Part shown: one piece after another, positions 45,478 to 54,779 of the stretch
How positions within the stretch are numbered: position 1 is the stretch's first letter
Layout of the letters: each line of letters begins with the position of its first letter
Assembly: GCF_029531655.1 (NCBI RefSeq)
Contig: NZ_JANRMI010000004.1
Coordinates: 1-64,000, forward strand
DNA: 64,000 nt
Direction: 5' to 3'
DNA from: Bdellovibrio svalbardensis
GTDB taxonomy: Bacteria; Bdellovibrionota; Bdellovibrionia; Bdellovibrionales; Bdellovibrionaceae
Notes under the pieces: model-generated
The model's input: only the letters and a program-made list of their open reading frames with translations
What the model was told of the DNA's origin: nothing
The model's database searches: none
Translations under genes and position numbers: made by a program

Positions 45478-46749
45478 ATGATCAGCTCCCCCGGCCTCCG
45501 AAAGGCGTTTCCATCTCTTAATCTGCCAAAATCTATCGTAACCACTCTCAACTCTCCAATTTTAGGAATTGTTCTTTGGTTAAGTACGATCTTCATGGTT
45601 TCACAAATATTCATCTGGTCTTTATTCCTATTTATCGCTCTTAGCAGATATGTAGTTAATAAACGCACATTCGACATCCGTCAGAAATGGGGGCTCTATA
45701 CACTGCTAACGATTGCACTAGCCAACCTCGGAAATCAGCTTCTAGGCGGCACGTTCATACTACAAGTATCGAAACCACCTTTCTATATTATGTATATTTT
45801 TACCTTCATTGCGGCACTTCAATTAAATAAAAATGACCTTAGATTTTTTCTTTGGCTCGTTTGTGGGGAATGCCTGCTAGCGATTGTTCAATTTCTTTTA
45901 GGAATCAATTCTTTCTTTTTTCAAGATCCAAATTTTCGATCAATGCTTTGGGAGATTAATTTGTATTCTGGACGAGTCATCGGACTCTCTGACGGTATTC
46001 CCTCTATGGGCTATAAATTGTTCGTTGGAATTATCTTAATCAGCTTTCTGAAACATAAAGAAAATAGCGCAAAGCAAAACCTTTTAGGGGCAGCATTATT
46101 GATGACGGTTCTGTTATTGAACTTCCACAGAAGTTCAATTTTGGGAACGATACTTTTTTTAATACTCTTTTCTGTTAACAATAAATCTAAAATGTGGATA
46201 CGTCCAACTCTTGTGTCATTAGCAAGTTATGTCGGATTGCTCTTGCTTCGTCCGCTTATAGGCCCTTGGATTATATCTCAAATTGGGCCTCTGGGGCCAA
46301 TCGAGTCAATACAACATGGCAATAACGTGCTCGTGGCTCACAGCATGTACTCAGTTGCGTACCGAGACGAAATATTCTCGAACGCTACTAATTTCATAAA
46401 AGACAACCTTCTCTTTGGAAATCATTCGGTTAAATACTCGTCTTACATTCAGTCACAGGAACTTGTTCAACATGCGCACAATTCATTCTTACAAATTTTT
46501 GCAACCAGCGGCGTGGTCATTGGCTTGATGTATTTATTCTTTATAGGAATAGGTTTCAAGCTTAAAAGATACACCCTGTTGCTTCCTTTCTTGGTGATTT
46601 CAATGACCCAATATGGAATTTTCTGGGGAATATCTTTCTTGGATATTTTCTTTTTAGCCTTTGTTTACTCTGATGTCTTAGATACCAACAGCAGCGGGCG
46701 ATTTTTTAATTCCCAAGCAGGTGCTTCCGCTCAAACCCAAGAAATTTAA
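45478..46749 (+). CDS. O-antigen ligase/polymerase-like (Wzy_C) membrane protein
   Basis: 423 residues from ATG 45478 (AAAGG 5 bases upstream). About 11 membrane segments, with the long periplasmic loop ending in QHAHNSFLQIFATSGVVIG, the His/Asn signature of the Wzy_C family. It would polymerise O-units or ligate them to lipid A-core in the periplasm; the two activities cannot be told apart by sequence. It follows the GT-C-like gene by 37 bases. Its 3-prime end overlaps the convergent deacetylase gene by 44 bases. Confidence 0.82.
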   Translation: MISSPGLRKAFPSLNLPKSIVTTLNSPILGIVLWLSTIFMVSQIFIWSLFLFIALSRYVVNKRTFDIRQKWGLYTLLTIALANLGNQLLGGTFILQVSKPPFYIMYIFTFIAALQLNKNDLRFFLWLVCGECLLAIVQFLLGINSFFFQDPNFRSMLWEINLYSGRVIGLSDGIPSMGYKLFVGIILISFLKHKENSAKQNLLGAALLMTVLLLNFHRSSILGTILFLILFSVNNKSKMWIRPTLVSLASYVGLLLLRPLIGPWIISQIGPLGPIESIQHGNNVLVAHSMYSVAYRDEIFSNATNFIKDNLLFGNHSVKYSSYIQSQELVQHAHNSFLQIFATSGVVIGLMYLFFIGIGFKLKRYTLLLPFLVISMTQYGIFWGISFLDIFFLAFVYSDVLDTNSSGRFFNSQAGASAQTQEI

Positions 46750-47701
46750 TGTTTCTACTATCCTCGATGAACTTTTCCAAACAAAGCAAAGAGTATTCGC
46801 TAAGAGCTTTCGGATGCCCGATGACCACGAGTTTATCTAAACCTTTGCTGAAAAGACTTCTAGCCTGACCGTTAAGAAGAGCCGCTCTGAAACCATCCAC
46901 AGACACAGGAGCCACACCACCAATCAAAAGCATCTTGATTTTATCAACTGCTGATGACCCAATTGCTCTGCCATCACCAAATATTTTAAACTCGGCTTTT
47001 TTCGTAAGGCGGCTGAATAAAAATCTCCAATAGAAAATAGGCGAAACCCACAACGAGGAAATCGGCATTTCAATAAAATCCCCAGATTTGTCTTCAACAA
47101 TTGGATTATTTCGAAAACGCCACGTGGAGCGAAATGGAGCTCCTCTAAAATCAAAAAAATGTGTCGGTGTTTTCAGAAGGCCATCTTTGAAAACTGAGCT
47201 ATCGAGTACCACTCCTGCCGCTTTCAATCCTTCCTGAATTTTATCAAAAGGCTGTAGGCACCAGCCCCCCGCACGATACGCAAAGACGGCGTTGTTAAAT
47301 GGCAAAAGCACATTTCGATACTGCTGCGCGATATTGTAAATCTGTTCCTGCGAAAAGTCATGCAAGCGATAGCGCTTGCTAACATTGACCCACTTTTGAC
47401 CATCGTAATAGCTATCTTCCCAATGCGGATGAATATGAAGCTGGATAGAGTGTCCGAGACAACTAAGCTGTGTGAGCTGTGCTGAAACAGCTTCGAAATC
47501 CTTCCGAAGATGGGGAAACTTGTCGATTTCATTTTTCATTTTTATTAAAAAACCAGCATCAACAAAAAACGTAAACTTAGCTCCCGTTCTCTCTCCTATC
47601 GAGATCAGCCTTTCTGTTGGCTTGATAAGACAATTTTCAACTGTCCCTGAGTCCTCACCAAAGAATAGTTCATAATCAAATGTAAAATAAACTTCATTCA
47701 T
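46706..47701 (-). CDS. Polysaccharide deacetylase-fold (WalW/NodB-like) protein
   Basis: 331 residues, no signal peptide. The metal-site residues of the NodB fold are placed as FTFDYELFF, QLHIHPHWED and YRAGGWCLQP. The WalW-like branch occurs in polysaccharide clusters and probably removes N-acetyl groups from a sugar or lipid-linked glycan in the cytoplasm. Last gene of the eight-gene minus-strand operon, overlapping the one before by an ATGA. Confidence 0.83.
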   Translation of the reverse strand: MNEVYFTFDYELFFGEDSGTVENCLIKPTERLISIGERTGAKFTFFVDAGFLIKMKNEIDKFPHLRKDFEAVSAQLTQLSCLGHSIQLHIHPHWEDSYYDGQKWVNVSKRYRLHDFSQEQIYNIAQQYRNVLLPFNNAVFAYRAGGWCLQPFDKIQEGLKAAGVVLDSSVFKDGLLKTPTHFFDFRGAPFRSTWRFRNNPIVEDKSGDFIEMPISSLWVSPIFYWRFLFSRLTKKAEFKIFGDGRAIGSSAVDKIKMLLIGGVAPVSVDGFRAALLNGQARSLFSKGLDKLVVIGHPKALSEYSLLCLEKFIEDSRNIKFLGFERKHLLGN

Positions 47702-48669
47702 TGCATTTCTCTTCTAATCTGATCAATGGGGTCCACATACTTCGTTCCTTTAAGAGCCAAAAAGACTTTAGCGCTTAAATTAAAAAGCTTGTACCGAATA
47801 GGATTGAATACATATCGAAATGCAATACCTGTTCTCATCTCCGCACCGAAACGAATTTTAAAGTTCTGAATACCCTCTTGTTTACTACCAGGAACTACTT
47901 TTACACGTGCTCCGACCAGGTCATAAACAAGAACCCCTTTATCTCTTAAAATTTTCATCGTTTCATAATGAAGAAGATTCAAACTTCCCGTATATGGCTT
48001 CGCTACACTACCACCGTACATATAGTAGGCCCTATACGAGTCGAATACGACAACCGCACAACCTTGAATTTTACCTTCAAACTCAGCAATGACAAAAAGA
48101 ACATTATTTGGCAGCTCTTCTCTCAGACAAGTTAAATAACTTTGTGAGGGAAAATAGGGTAAATTCTGGCGCAGCATTGTCTCATGGATATGTTGATAAA
48201 TAACCTCTGGATTTGACTCCAAACGAACCTTCACTCCATCTTTAATCGCTTTGCGAATTACATTCCGATGTTTGCCATGGCATGCTTCTAAAATCTCTTC
48301 ATCAGATCTATGAATATTAACCTCAAGAGTTCCCCACGGTACAGATACGGAATCTTGAGGACCACATGTTAAAACAACATTGGATTGCGCCTTAAAAATA
48401 AAATCAGCCAGTTTCAATTTCTTAAGTTCAAGAATCGCCTCTTGCCAAAAAAAATTCAAATCAGCCCCTTCTGGACTGTGTATAACGGGTTCAAAGGTAA
48501 AAACCATTCTTTTGAAAATCAATTTCTTATCAATAAAAAATGGCACGATAAAATTCTTGGAAACAATCCACCCATAGTGCGCACTTTTACAGCGAAGATA
48601 GGCCTCGCGAGCCAAGATTGGCAATTCAACCCCCAAATTTTGCGGTTCACTTCTAAGTACTTGGATCAT
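47698..48669 (-). CDS. FemAB-like acyl/aminoacyl transferase
   Basis: 323 residues of two GNAT-like halves, as in FemX/FemAB. HRNVIRKAIKDGV is the N-terminal signature, GGSVAK and LLHYETMKILRDKG lie in the second half, and YDLVGARV then NFKIRFGAE close it. FemAB proteins use aminoacyl-tRNA to add amino acids to muropeptides. Homologues in glycan clusters are thought to acylate sugars. Coupled by 4-base overlaps to genes on both sides. Confidence 0.82.
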   Translation of the reverse strand: MIQVLRSEPQNLGVELPILAREAYLRCKSAHYGWIVSKNFIVPFFIDKKLIFKRMVFTFEPVIHSPEGADLNFFWQEAILELKKLKLADFIFKAQSNVVLTCGPQDSVSVPWGTLEVNIHRSDEEILEACHGKHRNVIRKAIKDGVKVRLESNPEVIYQHIHETMLRQNLPYFPSQSYLTCLREELPNNVLFVIAEFEGKIQGCAVVVFDSYRAYYMYGGSVAKPYTGSLNLLHYETMKILRDKGVLVYDLVGARVKVVPGSKQEGIQNFKIRFGAEMRTGIAFRYVFNPIRYKLFNLSAKVFLALKGTKYVDPIDQIRREMQ

Positions 48670-49331
48670 TTTAAACCAACCCCAGAGTCAATAAACTTCC
48701 TGACGGAAGTCATCTGTTCAGGCGACTTTAGCAAAGTCTTAAGATCCATGTCCCACCACTTACTTTTTAGCAGCTGAACAATTTCATCCTCAGCAAAACG
48801 GAACTTAATAAGTTTAGCTGGATTGCCACCTACAACTGCATAAGGAGGAACATCTTTTATAACAACACTGCTAGCTGTAACAACGGCGCCGTGCCCGATC
48901 TTTACTCCGGCTAAAACTACAGCATTGCAGGCAATGAAAACATCATTGCCAATTTCAGTATATCCTTTGTCAGCATATTCATCATAAAGGTCAGCACCTA
49001 CAAAGCCTCGGGCCTTTGAGTAAAACACCGGGCTTGTCGAAACAAAAGCCAAGGGATGAGGACCCATGCCAATTTTCACGTCATGAGAAATGGAACAAAA
49101 CTTACCGATGCTCTTTGTATTTGGATCTATTCTAGTATTCTCATTAATAAATGTATAATCGCCAATCATAACATTTCGATACACTTTACATCGATTTTCG
49201 ATAATCACATGGCGTCCCAGCTTCACTCCGGGAAGGATAAAGTTCGTCTGTAAGATGCAAGTTGGATACTTAAATCTTTTAGTGATCGCGAAATAACAGA
49301 AATAAATTTTCTTAAGAAGAGTTTTGAACAT
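48666..49331 (-). CDS. Hexapeptide-repeat acetyltransferase (CatB/WbbJ type)
   Basis: 221 residues with a left-handed beta-helix: GRHVIIENRCKVYRNVMIGD, then IGKFCSISHDVKIGMGPHP with the catalytic His, then VVTASSVVIKDVPPYAVVGG. It O- or N-acetylates a sugar with acetyl-CoA. It is one candidate for the missing LegH N-acetylation step, though the classic LegH is a shorter PglD-like protein. Confidence 0.87.
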   Translation of the reverse strand: MFKTLLKKIYFCYFAITKRFKYPTCILQTNFILPGVKLGRHVIIENRCKVYRNVMIGDYTFINENTRIDPNTKSIGKFCSISHDVKIGMGPHPLAFVSTSPVFYSKARGFVGADLYDEYADKGYTEIGNDVFIACNAVVLAGVKIGHGAVVTASSVVIKDVPPYAVVGGNPAKLIKFRFAEDEIVQLLKSKWWDMDLKTLLKSPEQMTSVRKFIDSGVGLK

Positions 49332-49334
49332 TCT

Positions 49335-50645
49335 CTATATCATCCTTATTACTTCATCAATTTTTGAAATCTTAAGATACTGATCTGGGTACTCTAGACA
49401 GTACGGATTTAAAAAATTATCTTTCATAACATCTAAAATGAAGGTCTTATTTAAGAAGTGGATTGCATCAAAATGGCAAGACGAAAATATCGAAATATGC
49501 GCCAACGAGTTCTTTATTAAGAATTCTGTCCCATGCTCGCCTTGATAAATTGAAACATTACTCAAGCCAGCAATCGCCTTTGCCAAATTCGCCAGGTCCT
49601 CCGATGTTTCTCTGGGATGAGCTTTGTATATCAGCTGAATATTGCGAGCCCCTAACTCTGCATCAGACTCTTTAAAAAATTGAGAGATTTCATTGTAAAA
49701 AGCGCCTTGCCCTGTGAAAACAATAATTGATGCCTCGAGCTGACCCGCCTTTTTCTCAACCAAGTCATATTTCAGTCGCCCGGTAATCTTAATCTGGGCA
49801 GGCTGATAATAGCCTGCCCGAGCAAGCTCGTCTTTCCAAAACTCGTTATAAACAAATACCTCATCTGGTGTCGGCAATACCCCTTGAGGGAGATTGTAAT
49901 TGTAGCCTGGATGACTTCTTCCCACAAAACCGTGCTGAATCTCAGTGACATGAACACCCTTTCTTTTAAGAGCACTCACCAGATCAGACTTTGTGTACGC
50001 ACTGACTACATAGGCATTATTCATTCTCAGCGGAGCAAAAAATATCCGAAAAGCCCAATTCCCAGCGATAAATTTATAGTGAGCTAGATACAAAGCCTTC
50101 TTACTTAGCCTAAACTCACGGGACATGGTTTCATAAGCTGCGTCCAGCTGCTTATTCGAACTAAACCAAGCTGCTTCTGCCCAAAGTCTTCCAAGAATAA
50201 CTTTAATCGGACCTACTAAAAAGTTCTCCATCACAATCTTGTGGTTTCGAAAATAAGACTTCATCTTTGTAAGGTGATCAAAATCAGCGCAATTTAACAT
50301 GTAAAAAACGCTCTTTGGATCTACTTCGGAATAAGGAAAATATGAATCCAAAATTTGACCGTTATTGAAAAACAGGCCCGAGCTTGCACCTAAAAATATA
50401 CTCTTTTTCTGAAACTTAAAGATCTTCAGAAAATAGTAAATACTCGAACGAAGAATTAACATTAACCCTCGCAAAGAGGCTAGTTGCCTCTTATGCGGAT
50501 ACTCCTCTTTTACTTCAATCATTTCAGTTTGTAAAAGAAGGTTCTTTATCGCAATCCATGAAGACGACTCCACACAGCTAAACCGTTCGATAAATCCCGC
50601 ATCGGATTCCAATTTTTTTAGTCTTGCAACAATATCAGAGGCCAT
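49335..50645 (-). CDS. Putative GT-B glycosyltransferase of the nonulosonate cluster
   Basis: 436 residues, not confidently assigned. The second half has VTEIQHGFVGRSHPGYNY, VFVYNEFWKDEL, KITGRLKYD and LIYKAHPRE, a pattern seen in capsule-type and sialyltransferase-like GT-B enzymes (EIQHG, then a G-R/K-Y-D strand). Its position among legF, wzx and a FemAB-like gene makes it the best candidate for the transferase that attaches the CMP-nonulosonate. Eleven bases overlap the wzx-like gene. Confidence 0.65.
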   Translation of the reverse strand: MASDIVARLKKLESDAGFIERFSCVESSSWIAIKNLLLQTEMIEVKEEYPHKRQLASLRGLMLILRSSIYYFLKIFKFQKKSIFLGASSGLFFNNGQILDSYFPYSEVDPKSVFYMLNCADFDHLTKMKSYFRNHKIVMENFLVGPIKVILGRLWAEAAWFSSNKQLDAAYETMSREFRLSKKALYLAHYKFIAGNWAFRIFFAPLRMNNAYVVSAYTKSDLVSALKRKGVHVTEIQHGFVGRSHPGYNYNLPQGVLPTPDEVFVYNEFWKDELARAGYYQPAQIKITGRLKYDLVEKKAGQLEASIIVFTGQGAFYNEISQFFKESDAELGARNIQLIYKAHPRETSEDLANLAKAIAGLSNVSIYQGEHGTEFLIKNSLAHISIFSSCHFDAIHFLNKTFILDVMKDNFLNPYCLEYPDQYLKISKIDEVIRMI

Positions 50646-51873
50646 ACTGTCTCTTCTGAAGCTTCATAGCAGTTACAGCTACAAAAATAAAATAGCAGCA
50701 CCAAGTAATTGCTGTTGAATAAGCAACACCGACAGTGCCATACTTTTGAATCAAGACGTAGTTCAAAATCAAATTGAGAACAGCTCCGCCAAATGTGATC
50801 ACGGCTAAAATGCGGGTCTTGTTATAAAAAAACAAATAGTTTGTGAATAAGAAATAAAGGCTTTGAAATAAAAAACCTAACAACAAATAGCCAAAGAATA
50901 CCTGAGCCCTTAAATATTTTTCAGCAATTAAATATTTAAAAATCAAATCTGACAATGCAAAGACAACTCCCGCAAAAATAACAAAACCAACACCAACCGC
51001 CAACGTTAGTTCTTTTATCGTCTTCCAATCTTCTTTCTTCTTCAACAACTTGAAAAGAGTCGGCCCCCAAGCTTGATTCACAGACGTACCCAGCAAAAGC
51101 ATCACGGCGCCAGCTTGATAAGCCACACTATAGAATCCAACCTCCTCAGTTCCCAAATAATGAGAAATAAAAAGCCTATCAGCCATCGCCAAAATGACGC
51201 CCCCGATAGAATGAGGAATAAGGTTCAATCCAAAATCCAAGATATTCTTAGTAAACTTCAAAGTTTTTGGCTTAGAAAAAATATCCATTTTATAAAGGAC
51301 AACAAGCCCAACCACTGAGGATGCCGCAAATGCACCGTAAATGCCTGCAATTCGACCCAAATACCCTTTCCCCAGAATAACTACAAAAACATAAGACAGA
51401 CCAAAATCTACAAGAGTTTGAAAGATTGAAAATATCCCGAATTTTAACGGTTTCTCTGATGCTTGATAAATGACTAGAACAATGCTGCTGATAACTCGAA
51501 GAAAGGTAAACAACGGTAAAAGTAAGACCAATGAAGAAGGAATACCGATCAGTCCCGATAAAGTATCTTTAACGACGAAAAGGACCACACAAAATAGTAA
51601 GAACGAAATCAATGTCACGAGTAAAGCATTTAAAACATAAGCTTTAAAATCTTCCCCCGACAACTTAAAATACTCGACGCTGATTGCCCCGTTTACGTTC
51701 AGCAATAGCAATGGCGACAAAAATAGAATACATGTGTCCGTCAAATTTAGGACTCCATACTCGGCTGGCAAAATATAGCGAGTCAGTATCGGTAGCATAA
51801 TAAATGGCACCAAAGATTTCAGCCCATTTACAAAACCATAAATAAAAACATTTCCAGCAATCTTTCGAATCAT
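50635..51873 (-). CDS. Wzx-type oligosaccharide flippase (MATE-like)
   Basis: 412 residues, about 12 membrane segments. The N-terminal IAGNVFIYGFVNGLKSLVPF, then RYILPAEYGVLNL, is the polysaccharide-biosynthesis (Wzx/RfbX) start. It moves undecaprenyl-linked O-units across the inner membrane for Wzy. Overlaps legF by 4 bases. Confidence 0.9.
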   Translation of the reverse strand: MIRKIAGNVFIYGFVNGLKSLVPFIMLPILTRYILPAEYGVLNLTDTCILFLSPLLLLNVNGAISVEYFKLSGEDFKAYVLNALLVTLISFLLFCVVLFVVKDTLSGLIGIPSSLVLLLPLFTFLRVISSIVLVIYQASEKPLKFGIFSIFQTLVDFGLSYVFVVILGKGYLGRIAGIYGAFAASSVVGLVVLYKMDIFSKPKTLKFTKNILDFGLNLIPHSIGGVILAMADRLFISHYLGTEEVGFYSVAYQAGAVMLLLGTSVNQAWGPTLFKLLKKKEDWKTIKELTLAVGVGFVIFAGVVFALSDLIFKYLIAEKYLRAQVFFGYLLLGFLFQSLYFLFTNYLFFYNKTRILAVITFGGAVLNLILNYVLIQKYGTVGVAYSTAITWCCYFIFVAVTAMKLQKRQYGL

Positions 51874-52589
51874 TCGGTACGGCTCTTAGAAATCAGAACC
51901 TCTGCCAGAGCAAAGTCTGTAAGTGTGTCAATGTCTACCGACTTCTCCGAACTCATTACAAACGCAAAAATATTCTCTTTCAAAAACAAAGTCTTCTCAG
52001 AGGTAAATCTTTTCATATCGCAAATATAGATAGCTCCATTTATGCGATAATAAGTTGGCAAGTCCTGACTTCGTACTCCCTGCACTTCACTTCTAAGGAA
52101 ATTCCCTAAACTGAGATCTTCCGGTAAAATATTGGACCAAAGCGGCGAATGTTCCATAGGGCAAACCGAAATAACCGCATCCGCTTTTTTCTGGCTCAAT
52201 AATTCTATGGCAGAATCAATATCCTCGGCTGTTCGCAAGGGCGAAGTAGGCTGCAGTAAAATCACGTAGTCAAAGATCTTTCCTTGTTCATTGCGATAAA
52301 AATCAAGAGCATGTTGAATCACATCAGAGCTTGAAGCCGTATCACTACTCAACTCAACCGGCCGTACAAATGGAACTGAAACTCCGACGGCTCGGGCAGC
52401 CTCAACCACCTCAGTGCTGTCGGTCGAAACTAACACCTCATCGACATACTTGGAACTTAAAGCCGCCTCTACGGACCAGTTCACTAGGGGCTTTCCAGCA
52501 AGCAAGCGCACGTTTTTACCAGGAAGTCTTTTACTTCCTCCGCGCGCGGGAATAATAGCTAGAAAACTCTTTCCCTTGAACATTCTCAT
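51870..52589 (-). CDS. legF: Acylneuraminate (nonulosonate) cytidylyltransferase, LegF/NeuA-like
   Basis: 239 residues. FLAIIPARGGSKRLPGKN binds CTP. ILLQPTSPLRTAEDID and VDIDTLTDF are the acid motifs of CMP-NeuNAc synthetases. It activates a nonulosonic acid as its CMP sugar. Given legB and legC in the locus, CMP-legionaminic acid or a relative is likelier than CMP-NeuNAc. Overlaps ptmE by 4 bases. Confidence 0.9.
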   Translation of the reverse strand: MRMFKGKSFLAIIPARGGSKRLPGKNVRLLAGKPLVNWSVEAALSSKYVDEVLVSTDSTEVVEAARAVGVSVPFVRPVELSSDTASSSDVIQHALDFYRNEQGKIFDYVILLQPTSPLRTAEDIDSAIELLSQKKADAVISVCPMEHSPLWSNILPEDLSLGNFLRSEVQGVRSQDLPTYYRINGAIYICDMKRFTSEKTLFLKENIFAFVMSSEKSVDIDTLTDFALAEVLISKSRTE

Positions 52590-53659
52590 TTACCTTTATT
52601 CGAATTTCTTGATGTTACGTCATCAACATATTCAGCTTGAGCGCGCTCATAATCGCTCATTCTACCGATATCAAGCCAGTACTCTTTAATAATATACGAA
52701 CCTGTCTTAGCGTTACTATTGGAAAGGGCGTTAAACAATGACGGCATGTCATAATATTCATCTTTCGGGATATGTTGCAAAACCTTAGGAGACAACACAT
52801 ACATTCCCGCGCTAACAAAAAACCGATGTACTGGCTTCTCTTCAATAGAAGTAATTTGTCCATCGCGAAGATTCACCACACCATATGGAACTTGAAAGTC
52901 GTATTCACGCACTCCCATCGTTCCAACAACATTGGAAGAAAGATGTGTTTGAAAAAAAGCATCGAAGTCGACATTAGTTAAAAGATCTCCATTCATTACA
53001 ATGAATGGTTCAGTTAATTTTTCAGTTAAAAGACTCAAGGGGCCTGCCGTACCCATCTTTTTTTTCTCATGAAGGTATTCGATGTGTGCGCCAAACCTAC
53101 TGCCATCACCAAAATGCTCTTCGATAATATGAGACTTGTAACTTACGCAAAAAATGAAGTCATTAAAGCCATAGCGCTGAAAACCTTCAACAATAGTTTC
53201 AAGAATGGGCTTGTTGCCAACTTTTAACATCGGCTTTGGAACCGTTTCTGTCAAAGGACGAAGCCTTGTACCTAAACCTCCAGCCATCAGAACAACTTTA
53301 TTAGGTTTTAACTTTGGCTTTAGCAAATCCTCAATCACATCAAGACGAACAATACGCCCACCTTCATCAAGAATAGGAATTTGCTGAACCCTTTTCTTCA
53401 TACCAATATCGATAATCTTATCTTTGCTATCAGACCAAAGGCATGAAATCGGAGACTTATTAACGACAACCCAAACCGGTGAATCAATTTGCAAACCAGC
53501 TAACAAACCTCTTCGAATATCACCATCACTGACAACTCCCAAAAGGACACGCTGGTCATCAACAACCAATGCAATTTTCTGCCCCCCCTCATCAATAACC
53601 TGAAGAGCTTCGCGAATCGTTGAAGTCATTTTCAAAAAAAGTTTTTCAAATTTTATCAT
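52586..53659 (-). CDS. ptmE: CBS-domain sugar nucleotidyltransferase, PtmE-like
   Basis: 357 residues: a pair of CBS domains (about 1-118) followed by a nucleotidyltransferase domain with VVLMAGGLGTRLRPLTETVP, PMLKVGNKPILE and VMNGDLLTNVDF. This fusion is the Campylobacter PtmE architecture, which makes GDP-glucosamine for legionaminic acid. The CBS pair probably senses a nucleotide. PtmF and PtmA homologues are not in this window. Confidence 0.87.
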   Translation of the reverse strand: MIKFEKLFLKMTSTIREALQVIDEGGQKIALVVDDQRVLLGVVSDGDIRRGLLAGLQIDSPVWVVVNKSPISCLWSDSKDKIIDIGMKKRVQQIPILDEGGRIVRLDVIEDLLKPKLKPNKVVLMAGGLGTRLRPLTETVPKPMLKVGNKPILETIVEGFQRYGFNDFIFCVSYKSHIIEEHFGDGSRFGAHIEYLHEKKKMGTAGPLSLLTEKLTEPFIVMNGDLLTNVDFDAFFQTHLSSNVVGTMGVREYDFQVPYGVVNLRDGQITSIEEKPVHRFFVSAGMYVLSPKVLQHIPKDEYYDMPSLFNALSNSNAKTGSYIIKEYWLDIGRMSDYERAQAEYVDDVTSRNSNKGK

Positions 53660-54623
53660 TTAAAAATTCCTGAATCAGCTTTCCAACAAGTTCCATATCC
53701 TGCACAGAATAATAAGAAAAAAGTGGTACTGAAATAATTTCATTATAGAGAATATTATCGACACCAAAATGTGGCCAATGAATCGGTAAAAAAATATTCT
53801 TTTTTCTCAAATAACTTCTCAACTCATCTCGATTCTTGGTCTTAATAACGAAAAAACTCGGGTCTTGGACGTTGTTAATCAAAGACCACTCACCAAGAAA
53901 TGATTGAAGTGCATCGCGATTGCGCAATCGAGCAACAAGATCATTGTTAAGATGCGCCATCTTATCAATCAAAATTGACCGGCTTCTTTGAGACATGTCA
54001 TAGATCTGCGTTTGTCGGTCTAAAGCTTCCTCTGTTTTCCTAAAAAGCTCCAGATAAGCAGCCTCGCTGCCTTCGCCATTCTTTACAAAAAAACTCTTCA
54101 GCTCTTTTGCATGGTAGCGCTCTTTAACAAAGGGAGCTTCCCCCGCATGCCAGTCTTTTGAAATTTCTAGATTGGTCTTTACCAAGCTACCATCAGCCAT
54201 CTCAGTAATCTTGCGATAGCTGTTAAATCCGTACCACTGCTTAGCATCCAACCTGTTTTCGAAGTTCAGTTGAAAGACACAGTCTTCTAGAAGAATTTTG
54301 CCATCCAAAAATTGGCTTTTCTTAATGGGAGTTTGATCAAAGTAGTTAATCAGATAAAAGATATCAAACTTTTGCCTGTCAATATCACCTACCTTGAAGG
54401 AAAGATTTTGATCAATGTGGTAAAACTCGAAGTCTACCTTTTCATCTTTCAAAATATCCAAGATCACCTTACAAAGAAAGTCCGGAATCAAAAACTTTTT
54501 ATCGCGAAAATTTCTGACAAATAGACGCAACGAAGACCGACCCGAGTCCGTGAAAAAGACATCTAGCGATGGCTCAACTGGAAGATCTCCTCCAAAAACT
54601 TTCTGCACCTGGATTTTCCTCAA
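53646..54623 (-). CDS. Divergent DegT/DnrJ-like PLP-fold protein
   Basis: 325 residues. The order of elements follows the DegT/DnrJ/EryC1 aminotransferases: FFTDSGRSSLRLFVRN near the start, FLIPDFLC, ILLEDCVFQL where the PLP Asp sits, and NSYRKITEMADGSLV where the PLP Lys would be. Overall similarity is low and the protein is shorter than usual (about 380). It may aminate a keto sugar, or be a catalytically altered relative. The TTG start is uncertain; GTG 15 bases later is possible. First gene of the eight-gene operon. Confidence 0.6.
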   Translation of the reverse strand: MRKIQVQKVFGGDLPVEPSLDVFFTDSGRSSLRLFVRNFRDKKFLIPDFLCKVILDILKDEKVDFEFYHIDQNLSFKVGDIDRQKFDIFYLINYFDQTPIKKSQFLDGKILLEDCVFQLNFENRLDAKQWYGFNSYRKITEMADGSLVKTNLEISKDWHAGEAPFVKERYHAKELKSFFVKNGEGSEAAYLELFRKTEEALDRQTQIYDMSQRSRSILIDKMAHLNNDLVARLRNRDALQSFLGEWSLINNVQDPSFFVIKTKNRDELRSYLRKKNIFLPIHWPHFGVDNILYNEIISVPLFSYYSVQDMELVGKLIQEFLNDKI

Positions 54624-54779
54624 TCTTCAATGAAAATGGACAAATATCTGAGACAGTTTATCGGCACTGGGACCTTTTTTCCATCAAAGAGACACGATTT
54701 GACGCGTCACTATAAAGCTCATGATGACCACGAGAGAAGAGCCCGTTATTTTAGAAACTCAAACAACATTGAGGTCCCG

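Noticed and set aside
54630-54779. 50-codon upstream extension of legG
   Set aside because: Residues do not resemble the family N-terminus, and GAGG before ATG 54780 gives the expected start.
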